From Poecilobothrus nobilitatus (Eukaryota; Arthropoda; Insecta; Diptera; Dolichopodidae), in NCBI GenBank assembly GCA_947095535.1, contig OX352774.1, positions 235,687,825 through 235,751,824 on the forward strand: a stretch of 64,000 nt of DNA, written 5' to 3'. The translations under genes and the position numbers were made by a program. Positions 48,871-60,080 of this stretch are shown here, piece after piece (the stretch's first letter is position 1; the number at the start of each line of letters is the position of its first letter). Below the pieces are notes generated by a model. The model made no database searches and had not been told where the DNA came from. It worked only from the letters and a program-made list of their open reading frames with translations.

Positions 48871-49093
48871 TAGTTTGAAAGTAATTACTTTGTTCAATGA
48901 TAAGGGTGGGTTTATGTTAAATTATTATTAAGTGTTTGATTAAGCATAAAACTGTGAAGATTTAAATTTAAAATTCAATATTTTTTCAAGCTTTTTCACG
49001 GTTCTTTTTAATAATATGTAATTATTATGGGATCACATAGTGTAGAATCACCATAATGGATTTTTTCATATACAACATATTGTAATTATGACA

Positions 49094-49405
49094 GTTCATT
49101 GAATGTTATCAGAAATCTTCATAATGATGATAATTCTCAAAACGTATATCTTTCTTTCTTAATAGGTTGGGTAAGTGTCAATTCTGTAACATTTTCGGGA
49201 AGTAATTTTTCTGTAGTGTTTCCAGTTTTCATAGTATATTTTTTTTATTGTTCATTGAATGTTATCAGAAATCTTCATAATGATGATAATTCTCAAAACG
49301 TATATCTTTCTTTCTTAATAGGTTGGGTAAGTGTCAATTCTGTAACATTTTCGGGAAGTAATTTTTCTGTAGTGTTTCCAGTTTTCATAGTATATTTTTT
49401 TTATT
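49094..49405. repeat. Perfect 156-bp tandem duplication
   Basis: Unit 1 is 49094-49249 and unit 2 is 49250-49405. They appear identical base for base. Because 156 is a multiple of three, an open frame on the plus strand (49099-49476, non-ATG start) passes through both units and gives a doubled 52-residue peptide. The peptide resembles nothing I know and is probably incidental. Each unit contains TTCTTTCTTAATAG six bases ahead of GTAAGTG (49171-49177 and 49327-49333), a strong acceptor followed by a strong donor motif. Confidence 0.9.
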
Positions 49406-52400
49406 GTGTCATGATTATAATTCTTATCATTATTTTAAGAGCTCTAATAGTGTTTTTCATCATTTTCTACTACTGAAAGGAGTAAACCAATCATTTCACT
49501 AAACCATTTATTACTCGGCTATAAAACCATATAAAAGCATAAAGAAAGCTGTAACTTTTATAACTGTTGTAATAGTGGTTCTTAAGGCTACTCCAATAGA
49601 AAGACAAGAAAGAATAGAAAAGTATTAAAACAAAATTATAATGTATATATTATATGTATATCTTTCCTGGAAAACCGCGTTTATTTCTGAAGATTTTCAA
49701 GATGAGAATTAAGTAAACCTATAGTTTTTTTGGCGCTTGATTTCCTTTATTTCTTACATATTTTTTTTCATGTATAACCAAAACTATTTTATTGTAACAA
49801 ACCAATTAAATAATTTTCGTACTTTTGTTTCTCTTATAAATTGAAACATCTTTTTAAAAAGAAACTTTTATTTAAACTTGAAATTTTTATTTTTAGTTAA
49901 TTTTAGAAAAACCTCAATAACTTTATTATTATTATTATTATAAAAAAATTATTTTAACCTACAATAATTAATGTTTTCAAACGTTATAATAGCTATCTAT
50001 TTATTATTGAAAAAAAAAAAAATAAAAATTTTTTCAAGGCTTTTTATAATTTTTTTTTATTTTGTTTTTTTTTTTGTAATTTACTAACACCAAAAGTTAA
50101 TAAGTTTTATTACATTAAATCATATAACATTCATTAATGAATGAATGGACAAAATCGTGCTTAAACTCATTTAATCTTCTAAAAATTTCAAACAAAAATT
50201 TCATTTCCGGTTTAATCTTCAATTTATTTATTTTGTTGTTCTGTTTTTTTTTTTTTTTTTCTTGAAAATTAAAGTAATAAAAGTTAATTTTCTTAATTTT
50301 CCAACAAAAGAATGAAAAAAAAAAAAATAATCATACTGATGTCTTCATTAAATCTCTTAATGGAACACGGAAACTCAATGAAATTCATGAAACATAACAC
50401 CAGATTCAACAGTAGAACAAGAAAAAAGAAAAAAAACTTTTGGTCCAATTAATTCAAAACTTTCTATTTCATTTTATTACCTATATGAAAAAAAAAAAAA
50501 AAAAAAAAATAAAAACTTAGAAAAGAGTTAAAAGTATCTGAAAAAGTATCTGATAGCACGATAAGTTTAGAAGAAGTAAAAGTAACGATGGCAGCTGTTA
50601 TAATAAGTACTTAAAAAACTTCTTTTTTTTTTTTATTTATTTTGATTTTTTTTTTGTTTTTTATAAATTTTGTTTTTGTTTTATTTGACAATTGTAGCCA
50701 TCAAAACAACCACAAAAATTAATTATTTATTTTTTTTTCCTTATATTTTTTAAGAAACTTTCAAGTTTTTAATGGCTTTTTATCTTATCTCAATGAAATT
50801 TTGTATGTTTTTTTGAAGACCAGCATGTATTTTTTTTTTAGAAGTTTACAGAAAAACAAGAAAAGAAAAGAAGAAAGAAAGGGATAGAAATATTAAGCAA
50901 AAAACACAAAAAAAAACATTGTTTTTTTTGTGGAGAAAAATTTAAAGCGCCAAAGCAAAACAAAAAAATTTATTTGTGCTAATTTTAAACTAGTACATTA
51001 GTATCTGTGGATACTAACTGAATAAGTTGGTTAAACCAAACATTTATAGGATGACAAGTTATATATTAAGATAAATTTTGAAAATTGTTATGATTTCGTT
51101 TTTCAGTTTATTGTAAAATTTAAACTAGAGAGGAGGCGGAGGAGGTAGTTTTGAAATTATTTAGGAATAAGTTCTTTAATACTCTTGAACCAGCTTTTAT
51201 TTAAAGATTTATTGTCTGAGATTTCTTTTTAATATTTTTTACAGTATTTTTAAAACTTTAAAAATAAAAGAATATTACATATTATTATTTTAGTTATATT
51301 GAATTTGTGATAATCAGCGAGAGGTTCTTGAGTTTAAGAAACTAATTATTGTAATGTTCTTAACTAATGAGTTGTATCAAATTAAAAAATGTTCCAATGT
51401 AATGAAAAACTTATAGAATATTCCTAATGAATGCTATTGATTCATAAGTTATATTTTTATTCTAACAATTGTGATTTTTTTTCTAACTGTTTTCTAATTT
51501 TTTAATTTCTATTGCTCGAAAAATAATTTTTCAACATTTATGAGTTGTATCAATAAATTTTTTATTTTTAATCGATTAGTTTACTTGGATTAAAATATTG
51601 ATTCAGTATCTATGCAATTATTTGTTTAGAAAACATTTGCTATTCCTAATTCTGTAATTTTTTGAAAGGTACGATTTCATTAAAAGTATTATGTATTTTG
51701 AACAAAATTAAATTTTATATCTAGAATTCTAAAGAATTTGTTCTAAGTTTTCTTATTTTCTTTTTAATCGTCTAAAAATATCATAACGAAGATTGGTGTC
51801 GAAGTCAGTTTATCGACATAGAAATATTTACTATTAACTGCTTTTCTAAAAAAAAAAATCGAAAGAAAATGTTAAATATATTTAAAATTATTTTCTAACT
51901 GTTAAGATTTTAAAAACATTTTACAACCTTTTTAAACCTTTTACTACACTTAACCGAGGACCTAAATTAAAAGAATAAAAAAAATTTTTTTTTCATTATC
52001 TAACATAAAGACTGTGCTCTACTAGTCTTCATTAAAAGTGTTAATGACTTCTGTTCCGCAAAATGCATGCGAACGTTAGAGGTGCAAAAATGACTCATTT
52101 TCAAAAAAGTGGTTGTATCTGAACAAAAGTTGTTGAATCAAACAAAAAATAGTTGTGTCTGACAAAAAAGTTGATTTTGGATAATTTTTTGTATAGTTAA
52201 AGTTGACATTTTTATTTGTTTGTGATTTTAGTTAATTTTAGTTTTCATTAACATAAAAATATTAATTTTTTAAAAAGTATTTCAAAATAAAAATTCCATT
52301 TTTAAAATAGCAAATAATAAAATAATAATAATAAATAAAATGACTTTTCAGAGAAGTTTGACTTTCAAAGAAGTTTCAAAAAATTTCAGAATGTCATAAA

Positions 52401-54903
52401 TGTTCCGAAACTTGAAAAATTTTTTATCTGTCTGTACTGTATAAATGTTATATACTATCTCTTTTTATTTTTGCTAGCAAAAATAAAATACTACTGAGAG
52501 CACGGTCCTAAAATTTTTAATATTTTATTTTTTTTGTAAAATATGTTTGATTATATTTCAAACATGTTTGTTACTGTTTAAAAACCTCGATTGAAAGTCT
52601 ATGAAAAATGTTTGTATGTATTAACAATTTTAATATAAAATATTGTTGAATATTTAAAATACATAATTTAATTCTCAATTTAACTTTATAACACTCTTTA
52701 AGATGAAATAAATTTTAGTATTTTTTATGTTCCAAATCTATTTTTTTTTTTTGGACATGTTTAATCTTTTATTTTATTTGTTCGTACATACAAATATACA
52801 AATTTTAGATAATATAGTATCAAAATATTTTTTAGGACCAAAATTTCTTTTCTTCTTTTTTTTTTTGCCATGACTGATTCTTTTTATAATTTTGTTTCGT
52901 GATGATGCAAAAATCTTTTTAGAAAAGAGAAAGTTTTAATTTTTTTTTTTTTTTCTGTAAATGAGTATAACACCAAAATCCATTCATGGTCATGGTTGAA
53001 AAATAACATATTATAATGCACATATTTCATGTATTATATATTAAATTATATGATAAGTTATATGAGTATACATGTATTAAAATAAAAATAAAAGAAAATA
53101 AAAATGAAGATAAAGATAAAGAAGAATTAGATAAAATGAGAAGAAGATGATGATAATATTGTAGCCAGCATGATATATATATATATATATATATATACAA
53201 GAAAATCCCCTTAAGAAAGTTAAAAAAAAATTTTTTTTCTTATATTTTTTTTTTTAGTTCATATCTTTATACACAAGTTGTCTCTTGGTATAATTTTTGA
53301 TTTAAATTTTGTATAAGGGCAATCCTGTATAATAACAAATGTATTTTTTTTTAATTTATAAGTTTTTATTGTATTATTGCATTTTTAGACAAAATATAGT
53401 TAATATACAGATACGATTTCTTCATGGTTTAAATAAAAGTAGTAAAATGTATAGAGAAACATCTTTTAACACTTTTCTTAAACCATTCAAATTCATCCGT
53501 AAATGAGAATATAAAAATTCTTTTTACTAACAATTAATAACATTCGAGTCTGTGGGTGATTTTAGTTCCCGCTTCCAATAATCAATTTAATTAATTTTAT
53601 AGTAAATAGAATCCAAATTTAATAATTTTTTAAATGACAAGGAACAAAATATTTGAAGCTTAACTATAAGTTGCCAGTTTAGTTGCAAAATCAGTCAAAA
53701 AATCACAGTTATAACAAATTTATTTGGTGTCATTTTATATTCGTCAGTGCAATACTTTTTCAAGCTCAACTTCTATTAAAGTAGAGGCTAATCAATTAAT
53801 TCTCGGCTATATAATGACTATGGTTAATATTCCAAATATACTGTAATTGCCAGTTTTAGTTTATTACTACTGTACTGACCTCGATCAATTTTACTGTGAT
53901 CTTCAGTCCGATTTTGACAAATATTATTGGAATTTGGTGATGATCCACAGCAAAAAAAAAAAAAAAAGAAGGAAAACTCAATAATACAATAAAGTTTCTG
54001 AAAATTCTGTTTTCAATGTAAAAGTTGAAATTATTGTACAGTCATACAAATATTAATTTTATGATATTATTTTGGATTAGATTTAAGTCTTTTTGTATAT
54101 CTTATATTTTAATGTAAAAATGGTTATTTAGAATTTATTAAAACTTTTACTAAATCTGTAGAAAGAAAATAAAAACAGAAAAAAAGAAGAAAAATATTAA
54201 TAATAAATATAATAAAGATTAGATTACCCTGGTGGTGAATACAGTAAATAATTTTTATTATGTTGTAAATTATTTTTGTTTTTATGCTGTTTTTATCATT
54301 TTATTTTTACTGTTTTCTTTATTTTTCGTTAGTTTATAACATAATAATATATTAGTTGAGTACATATTATATTGTTTGCTTTATTAAATATAAAATGATT
54401 TTCTTATGTTGTATGTATTGTAAACATTTATATAAGTATATATTTTTTTATTTTTATGTTGTTGTTATTCATCATTTCTGTCTCTCTTTTTTTTTAATAT
54501 TGAATTAAAGTTTAAAAATATTATGCTTTTTTTGTTGCATTTTTTATGTTTATTGTTGTTGTTATTGCTTTTATTTTTTTGTTCATGAACAAAAAAGAGA
54601 TTTTGCTGTTAAGAAAATTTTCATCATAAGAATGAATTGTTTTTGTTTTTGTGTTTTTTGTAATAAATTATGACAAGCAAAATAGAAAATAGTGAAAATT
54701 AATTATATATATAAAATTAATAGACACAAATACATATTATTAATATATAATGTACAAAGTGCCCATATGTATATTACAGTGCATAAAAAATATTCTTTTG
54801 AAATAATCCTAAAATGGAATTTTTCTCTTTTTGTTTCCTTTGTCTTGTTTTATTGTTTATTTTTAGAGATCGGAACTTCGAAAAATTTATTTATTTATTT
54901 ATT
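49406..54903. other. A/T-rich non-genic stretch
   Basis: No gene recognised. It includes a 22-A run (50488-50509), a (TA)n microsatellite at 53173-53197 and a C-poor, purine-rich patch at about 53075-53155. Confidence 0.4.
53173..53197. repeat. (AT)n microsatellite
   Basis: Twenty-five bases of uninterrupted alternating A and T. Confidence 0.9.
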
Positions 54904-54907
54904 TATT
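54886..54907. repeat. (TTTA)n microsatellite
   Basis: About five TTTA units directly abutting the hairpin at 54904-54936. Confidence 0.8.
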
Positions 54908-54936
54908 CCCATGAACATAAAATGTACATGGGAATA
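54904..54936. repeat. Hairpin TATTCCCATG/CATGGGAATA
   Basis: A perfect 10-bp stem (54904-54913 with 54927-54936) around a 13-nt A-rich loop. Near-copies of TCGAAAAATTTATTT lie on both sides (about 54877 and 54968), so the hairpin may sit inside a small duplicated or inserted segment. Confidence 0.75.
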
Positions 54937-56823
54937 GATGCAGCCTTTCCTTTTGGATTTGGCTGAGTCGAAAAATTTATTTTTGGAGATTGGAGCTCTT
55001 TAAGAAGCTTTCATTTTGAATGAGAGACAGCTTTTTGCGCATAAATTGTGTTGTTATAATTTTGATTTTCCTAAATTAATTTTCTTATTACTTTCATTTG
55101 AACTTTGAGTTTTAACGCTTCCCTTGTTATGCTCTTTCAGCTTTAAGCTTCCGTTTAAACTTCTGACTTCTTTCGGGTACTAAATTTGGGATATTACTTT
55201 GGATACTAAAATTTCGGATATTAAATTTTTTTTAAAGTCATATATGGCATGTGCCACGTGGCACGAATTGTTAATTGTTTTATTGTATTTAATCTTCTTC
55301 AAAAACTTGAGTTATTATGAATGTGTGGGTATTGGGCACTTTTGAAACACCTTGTATATTTTAATATATCTTAAAACATTTTATATAGACTTCTCTTTCT
55401 TACTAATTAAGTAAGTATCTTACTATAATAATAGGTGTGAATATATGTAAATTAGATAATTATTATAAATCTTTGTCGGATATGGATATACCGTATAGTT
55501 TTTGTTTTAATTAATTTACATTATATGGTTGATTTTGATGAATGGATAAATTGAAAGGTAGAAAAAAAAACAAAAACATATAAAAAAGAATAAAAATAAA
55601 CATTAATTTTTATAGTATATCTGTTTTCTAATAGATCGGGTTAATTAAATGTTAATTTGAATGTTATAAAAAAAAAAATAATTAAATTAAAAAAAAACTA
55701 AGATTCTTTAATTAGAAAGTAGAAGTTAATGCATTAATTAGATTAATAAAATTACCTATTAGTTTACAAATTGATGTTAGTGAAGTATTGTGGACATAAA
55801 AGATTAAAAAAATAAAGAAAGTTATAGTTCATTTTTCTGATATAGTATTGTAATAAAATTTTATTTATAAAAAAAGATAAATAGTTATGGTATCTTATGA
55901 TTGTTTTAGTGATTTATAAATGAAATTAGGTTTATGTTTTTTTTTATTTTAAATATTTCATTACTTCAAATAATAAGACTTTTATTCATTTGGATGTAGT
56001 TACAATTTGATTAATTATAAAGATAAATAAACAATAAAAGAAACATTAAATTTTTAATTACATGTACTTAATCAATTGTAAATGCTTATCTTTTCTAATT
56101 GCTTTGCTATGCAATGCTTTGACAACTGTCGAAAAATATTGAATACAGTTTATAAAAAAAGATCATACATAAATGATCGTTGGTTACTTGAACCTATATG
56201 CTAGAATACTTGAATAAGGATTAATTGATTGTAAAAGAAGAAAAGGATTGGGAAAAGAATTAAGTATGTAATACCAGAGGATAAGTTAAGGTATAGCCTA
56301 AAACAATTCTTAAAAACAAAAAGAAAAACAAAAACATTTTCAGGTCTACATATAGTACTTGATTTCAATTCTTTAGATATTATGAAGGTTAAAAAAATGT
56401 CCTTGTAAATTTCAATGTTAAACATGTTAATGAGAAAAGTTTATGAACTTTAATCCTTTTCCTAAGTTTTTGTAATATAACTAACAATTAAAATAGTTAT
56501 AGCGACATTTTTATTTAATAAACAATGAAAAATTACTATTTAGTTTTTTATTAAATTATTAATTAAATTTATGCCCTTTGTTTTTTTTTTTTGTACACGC
56601 GTACATAAAAACTAAATACGTTTGCTTCCTTTCTTGTGTTTTATATCTGTGCTTAAATACGTCTGATTCATTTTTTGTTTGTGTGTGTGTGTTTGTTTTT
56701 TTATTTCATGTAATCGATTTTCAATTAATAAATTTTTCAAGAAAGGATTTGCAAAAAAGAAAACCGTTATATTAAAATATAATAAAAAATAAACCACCAA
56801 CTGTTATTTTTCAAAAAAAAAAG
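54937..56823. other. A/T-rich upstream region of the Gr21a-like gene
   Basis: No gene recognised. It contains a perfect 14-bp palindrome GTGCCACGTGGCAC (55251-55264) with a CACGTG E-box at its centre, and a short (GT)6 run (56681-56692). Sequence within about 2 kb upstream of the receptor gene may include its regulatory region. Confidence 0.4.
55251..55264. promoter_or_regulatory. Palindromic CACGTG E-box, GTGCCACGTGGCAC
   Basis: A 14-bp perfect palindrome centred on CACGTG, the site type bound by bHLH dimers such as Myc/Max or CLOCK/CYCLE. It lies 1.7 kb upstream of the receptor start codon. The palindrome is directly visible; any regulatory role is inference. Confidence 0.35.
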
Positions 56824-56831
56824 TATAAAAG
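56824..56831 (+). promoter_or_regulatory. TATA box (TATAAAAG) upstream of Gr21a
   Basis: A consensus TATAAAAG lies 117 bases before the ATG at 56948. Transcription would be expected to start about 25-30 bases downstream, near TTTTAGTTAT (about 56855-56863), a weak initiator match. That would give a 5' leader of about 90 bases. A CACGTG E-box at 56886-56891 would then lie inside the leader. TATA-like strings are frequent in DNA of this composition, so support comes mainly from the exact consensus and the position. Confidence 0.45.
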
Positions 56832-56947
56832 GATACGTTATTTAAGTTTAAAATTTTAGTTATAGAAAATCATTTAAACAAACGCCACGTGATATACTTT
56901 TGAAAAATCTGCGGAATAAAAAAAAAAAATTTCCAATTAAAAATAAA

Positions 56948-58384
56948 ATGGATAAAATAAAAATTGATAATTTTCATAAATCACAATGGGATAGTTATGA
57001 ATCACGTACACCAACACCAGATCCAGAATTTTTTAAAAAAGAATTTATTAATTATGAAAATTATTATGAAAAAGAAAAACCACCAGAACAATATAAAAAT
57101 ATAAAAAATTTTTTACATCCAGAAATTTTAGAGGAATATGAAGATAAAATAATATTTAAACGTGAATTAAATTCAAGAGATGGTAATATTGCTGAAGTAT
57201 ATGATCAATTTTATCGTGATCATAAATTATTATTAGTATTATTTAGAGTATTAGCTGTAATGCCAATATGTCGTTCTGAACCAGGTCGTATAACATTTAA
57301 ATGGAAATCAATTGCAACAATATATGCAATATTTTTTTGGACATTTATGACATTTATTGTTATTATTATTGGAAATTATCGTTTAAAAATATTAGAAACT
57401 GTTGAAATATTTGATGATTATATATATGCTGTTATATTTATAATATTTTTAATACCACATTTTTGGATACCATTTGTTGGTTGGGGTGTTGCTAAAGAAG
57501 TTGCTATATATAAAACAATGTGGGGTGCATTTCAAGTTAGATTTTATCGTGTTACTGAAACAACATTAATATTTCCAAATTTAAAAATATTAATTATTAT
57601 AATATCAATTAGTTGTTTATTATGTGCATTTATATTTTTAGGTTTATTAAGTTATTTATTAGATGGTTTTCCATTATGGAATACATTAGGTTATTATCAT
57701 ATAATAACAATGATAAATATGAATTGTGCATTATGGTATATTAATTCAAGAGCAATTAAAACAGCAGCAATTAGTTTATCAGAATGTTTTCGTAATGATT
57801 GTAATATTAATTGTAATTATAATTGTATATCACGTTATCGTTTTTTATGGTTAAATTTAAGTGAATTATTACAATCATTAGGTAATGCATATGCAAGAAC
57901 ATATTCAACATATTGTTTATTTATGTTTATTAATATAACAATTGCAATATATGGTACATTATCAAAAATTTTAGATATGGGTTTTTCATTTTCATATAAA
58001 GAATTAGGTTTAATTGTTGATGCATTATATTGTAGTACATTATTATATATATTTTGTAATTGTTCACATAATGCAACACTTCAAGTAGCTAAAGGTGTAC
58101 AAGATACATTATTATCAATTGATTTAGGTAAAGTTGATAAACAAACACAAAAAGAAATTGATTTATTTATATTAGCAATTGAAATGAATCCAGCTGTTGT
58201 TAGTTTAAAAGGATATGCAAATGTTAATCATGAATTATTAATATCATCAATAACAACAATTGCTATTTATTTATTAGTATTAATACAATTTAAATTGGCA
58301 TTTAGGCATGGTACAATTCCTAATATTATTGATTTAATTGATACAAATAATACAAATATTAAAATTGATATTAAAAAGTATTAA
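56948..58384 (+). CDS. Gr21a: Carbon-dioxide gustatory receptor subunit, Gr21a/GR1 type
   Basis: This 478-residue seven-transmembrane chemoreceptor is the Gr21a/GR1 member of the insect CO2-receptor lineage. In Drosophila, Gr21a works with Gr63a in the membrane of CO2-sensing neurons. Recognition rests on long matches to Gr21a as I remember it: FYRDHKLLLVLFR (88-100), HFWIPFVGWGVA (171-182), NAYARTYSTYCLFMF (313-327), AIEMNPAVVSLKGYA (410-424), and the family-typical final segment IAIYLLVLIQF (438-448). Hydrophobic segments lie at about 122-142, 155-180, 212-238, 245-270, 322-341, 352-374 and 433-452. The frame is open further upstream but without an ATG; the first ATG has A at -3 and G at +4. 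Leucine is almost always TTA, and third positions are strongly A/T. Oddities: no intron, a cysteine/asparagine-rich loop at 285-293 (CNINCNYNC), and an N/I/K/D-rich C-terminus. The mosquito-type paralogue GR2 is the main alternative identity. Confidence 0.93.
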   Translation: MDKIKIDNFHKSQWDSYESRTPTPDPEFFKKEFINYENYYEKEKPPEQYKNIKNFLHPEILEEYEDKIIFKRELNSRDGNIAEVYDQFYRDHKLLLVLFRVLAVMPICRSEPGRITFKWKSIATIYAIFFWTFMTFIVIIIGNYRLKILETVEIFDDYIYAVIFIIFLIPHFWIPFVGWGVAKEVAIYKTMWGAFQVRFYRVTETTLIFPNLKILIIIISISCLLCAFIFLGLLSYLLDGFPLWNTLGYYHIITMINMNCALWYINSRAIKTAAISLSECFRNDCNINCNYNCISRYRFLWLNLSELLQSLGNAYARTYSTYCLFMFINITIAIYGTLSKILDMGFSFSYKELGLIVDALYCSTLLYIFCNCSHNATLQVAKGVQDTLLSIDLGKVDKQTQKEIDLFILAIEMNPAVVSLKGYANVNHELLISSITTIAIYLLVLIQFKLAFRHGTIPNIIDLIDTNNTNIKIDIKKY

Positions 58385-58455
58385 AATTTAAAATTAATTT
58401 AAAGAAAAAAAAAATTTTGTGCTTAAAAGGTTCTGAAGTCCAAAACAAAAAAAAA

Positions 58456-58498
58456 AATAAAAATATTTATTTTATTTATTATGTGTTTATATTTGTTA
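58456..58498 (+). terminator. Possible polyadenylation signal of Gr21a
   Basis: AATAAA at 58456-58461, about 70 bases after the stop codon, is followed 20 bases later by a T/G-rich stretch (58482-58498, TGTGTTTATATTTGTT). That is the usual arrangement for a cleavage and polyadenylation site. AATAAA is common by chance in this composition. Confidence 0.35.
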
Positions 58499-59013
58499 TT
58501 TATTTTCTTCTATTTAAAATAGTATTTATAGTATCTTATTGTATCCTTTTTATTTCTTTGCTTTTATTTAAGAGTTTTTTTTTCAAATTAAACACGAGCT
58601 TTTCTGTGTAATCTGATTATGACCGAGAATATAACAAATATTGAGTTCTAAACCTCTATAATAAAGAGTTCTAATGTTAACTTTAACCTCTTATATTGCC
58701 TTTAATCTTTAAGATACCGACATATTGTGAAGGATTTGTCAGAACTACAAGAGTAACTTGGAGTTTGTCCGGAGAGTCAGTATAAAGAAGAGACTATAAA
58801 TGAATAGCCGATCTTTGCCATGAAAATAATAAATTTTTTCCATAAAGCTGATTTTAATGAGTTTTGTGATACTCAGAATTTATCATTATTTTATCTTATA
58901 TTGGATTTTTCCTATAATAATCATTAAGTTGCCAGACCTAGTGAACAGCTGATTTACCCGTATATGTATAGGTAACTTTATAATTAAAACAAAATTCAAA
59001 ACTTTTGCATTAG

Positions 59014-59398
59014 GTTGTAGAATTTTTTTTGTGTATACTAAACGTAAAACATATTTTCAAATTAAAACTGGAACTCTTTACAAAGAGAAAGAAGAAGAAA
59101 GTTTCCAAAGAGGAGGAAGTAGAACATACCTACGTAATTCAAGTTCCTAAATGGAATAATTCAGTTGGTTAGTTTTTCAATTTATAATGGTTTAAGAAGA
59201 ACTTCAACATATTCGTTCACCCAATCTTATAAAGTTTCAATCTAATTTTATTTCTTAATAGAATCTTTCCTCGTCAAGCTATTATTTGGTTATAAATTCA
59301 AAAAGGAAGGAGACGTTGAAACAACTACTAAATTAAAGCCTCACACATTGATTACGGAATTGTACTTTTTTTTTCTTCTGCATACTGTCTTTCGATAA
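59014..59398 (+). CDS. Candidate two-exon fragment of an unidentified gene
   Basis: Two open segments with more G and C than their surroundings can be joined in frame across a 94-bp intron (59168-59261). The intron has a GTTAGT donor, a CTAAT branch-point-like motif at 59242-59246 and a TTTCTTAATAG acceptor. The first segment (59014-59167) encodes a basic stretch (KRKKKK) followed by EEEVEHTYVIQVPKWNNSV. The second (59262-59398) continues ESFLVKLLFGYKFKKEGDVE and reaches a TAA. No start methionine is visible, so upstream exons would be required. I do not recognise the protein. Both frames are short enough to be chance, and the splice signals are individually common. The segment lies 0.6 kb downstream of the Gr21a stop, same strand, with clearly different codon use. 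Confidence 0.25.
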
Positions 59399-60080
59399 TT
59401 CCCACCTACCCTCTCAAAAAAAAAAAAAACAACTGCAGTAATAAAAAAAAACAAAAGTTTAAGTATACAATTTAAAAAAAATTAAAAAATGCACTTAAAT
59501 ATGCACTTTCTTTTCAATTAAATCTAATCTATATGCAGTCGCTTTGAAAACATTTATTAAATTATTACATATTAAATAACTAAAAATAGTTCATGCTGAT
59601 TGTTATAAAGCTCAAATTTATTATAGATATTGTCGCTATGAGCTTTATAATATTGAAATAGTTTTTTTTTTTATTGTTTTGTCATATAATTATTGTTTTT
59701 TTGTTTTAAGTAATTGTTTTATGAGTGAGTAATAGTTTATCTTTGAATACAAGTACTTTAAATTTTTAATGACTACTGAAAATTAATAATTTATTAATAT
59801 AATACTTTTTTTTTATAATACAAAAATATTAAAGTGCCATAAATTAAATGTTGGATTATGATTTTAAAAAAGGTATTGATAAAATTTAATTTGTGAAAAA
59901 ATTTATATAATATGTATATGTATTTTAAAATTAATTTTATAATTGTAGTTTTAATTCTGAAAGTAATTGATCAATAAATTATATGTGTCATATGTAATTT
60001 TAAATTGGTTTATAAATATGCATTTTTGATTTAAATTTTTTCATATTGATTCCAATAAAGTTTCATATTTTTTATATCAG
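59399..60080. other. A/T-rich stretch
   Basis: Nothing recognisable apart from homopolymers. It could be an intron if the flanking candidate exons are real. Confidence 0.3.

Larger units (their letters stand above)
45181..49093. other. A/T-rich non-genic stretch
   Basis: No gene recognised. It contains a (TA)n patch at 45880-45907, a small GC-rich hairpin (46646-46665, CCCTTAC/GTAAGGG) and a CGAACCGAA-rich hairpin at 48826-48870. The minus-strand frame at 45554-45853 is poly-A/T translation. Confidence 0.4.

Noticed and set aside
49099..49476. 125-codon open frame encoding a doubled 52-residue peptide
   Set aside because: Kept as a repeat only. The frame is open mainly because a 156-bp unit (a multiple of three) was duplicated. 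There is no recognisable domain and no ATG start.
56900..56947. Extension of the Gr21a frame 16 codons upstream of the chosen ATG
   Set aside because: The extension would start at TTG, which is not a normal eukaryotic nuclear start. The ATG at 56948 has a good Kozak context and is the first in frame.
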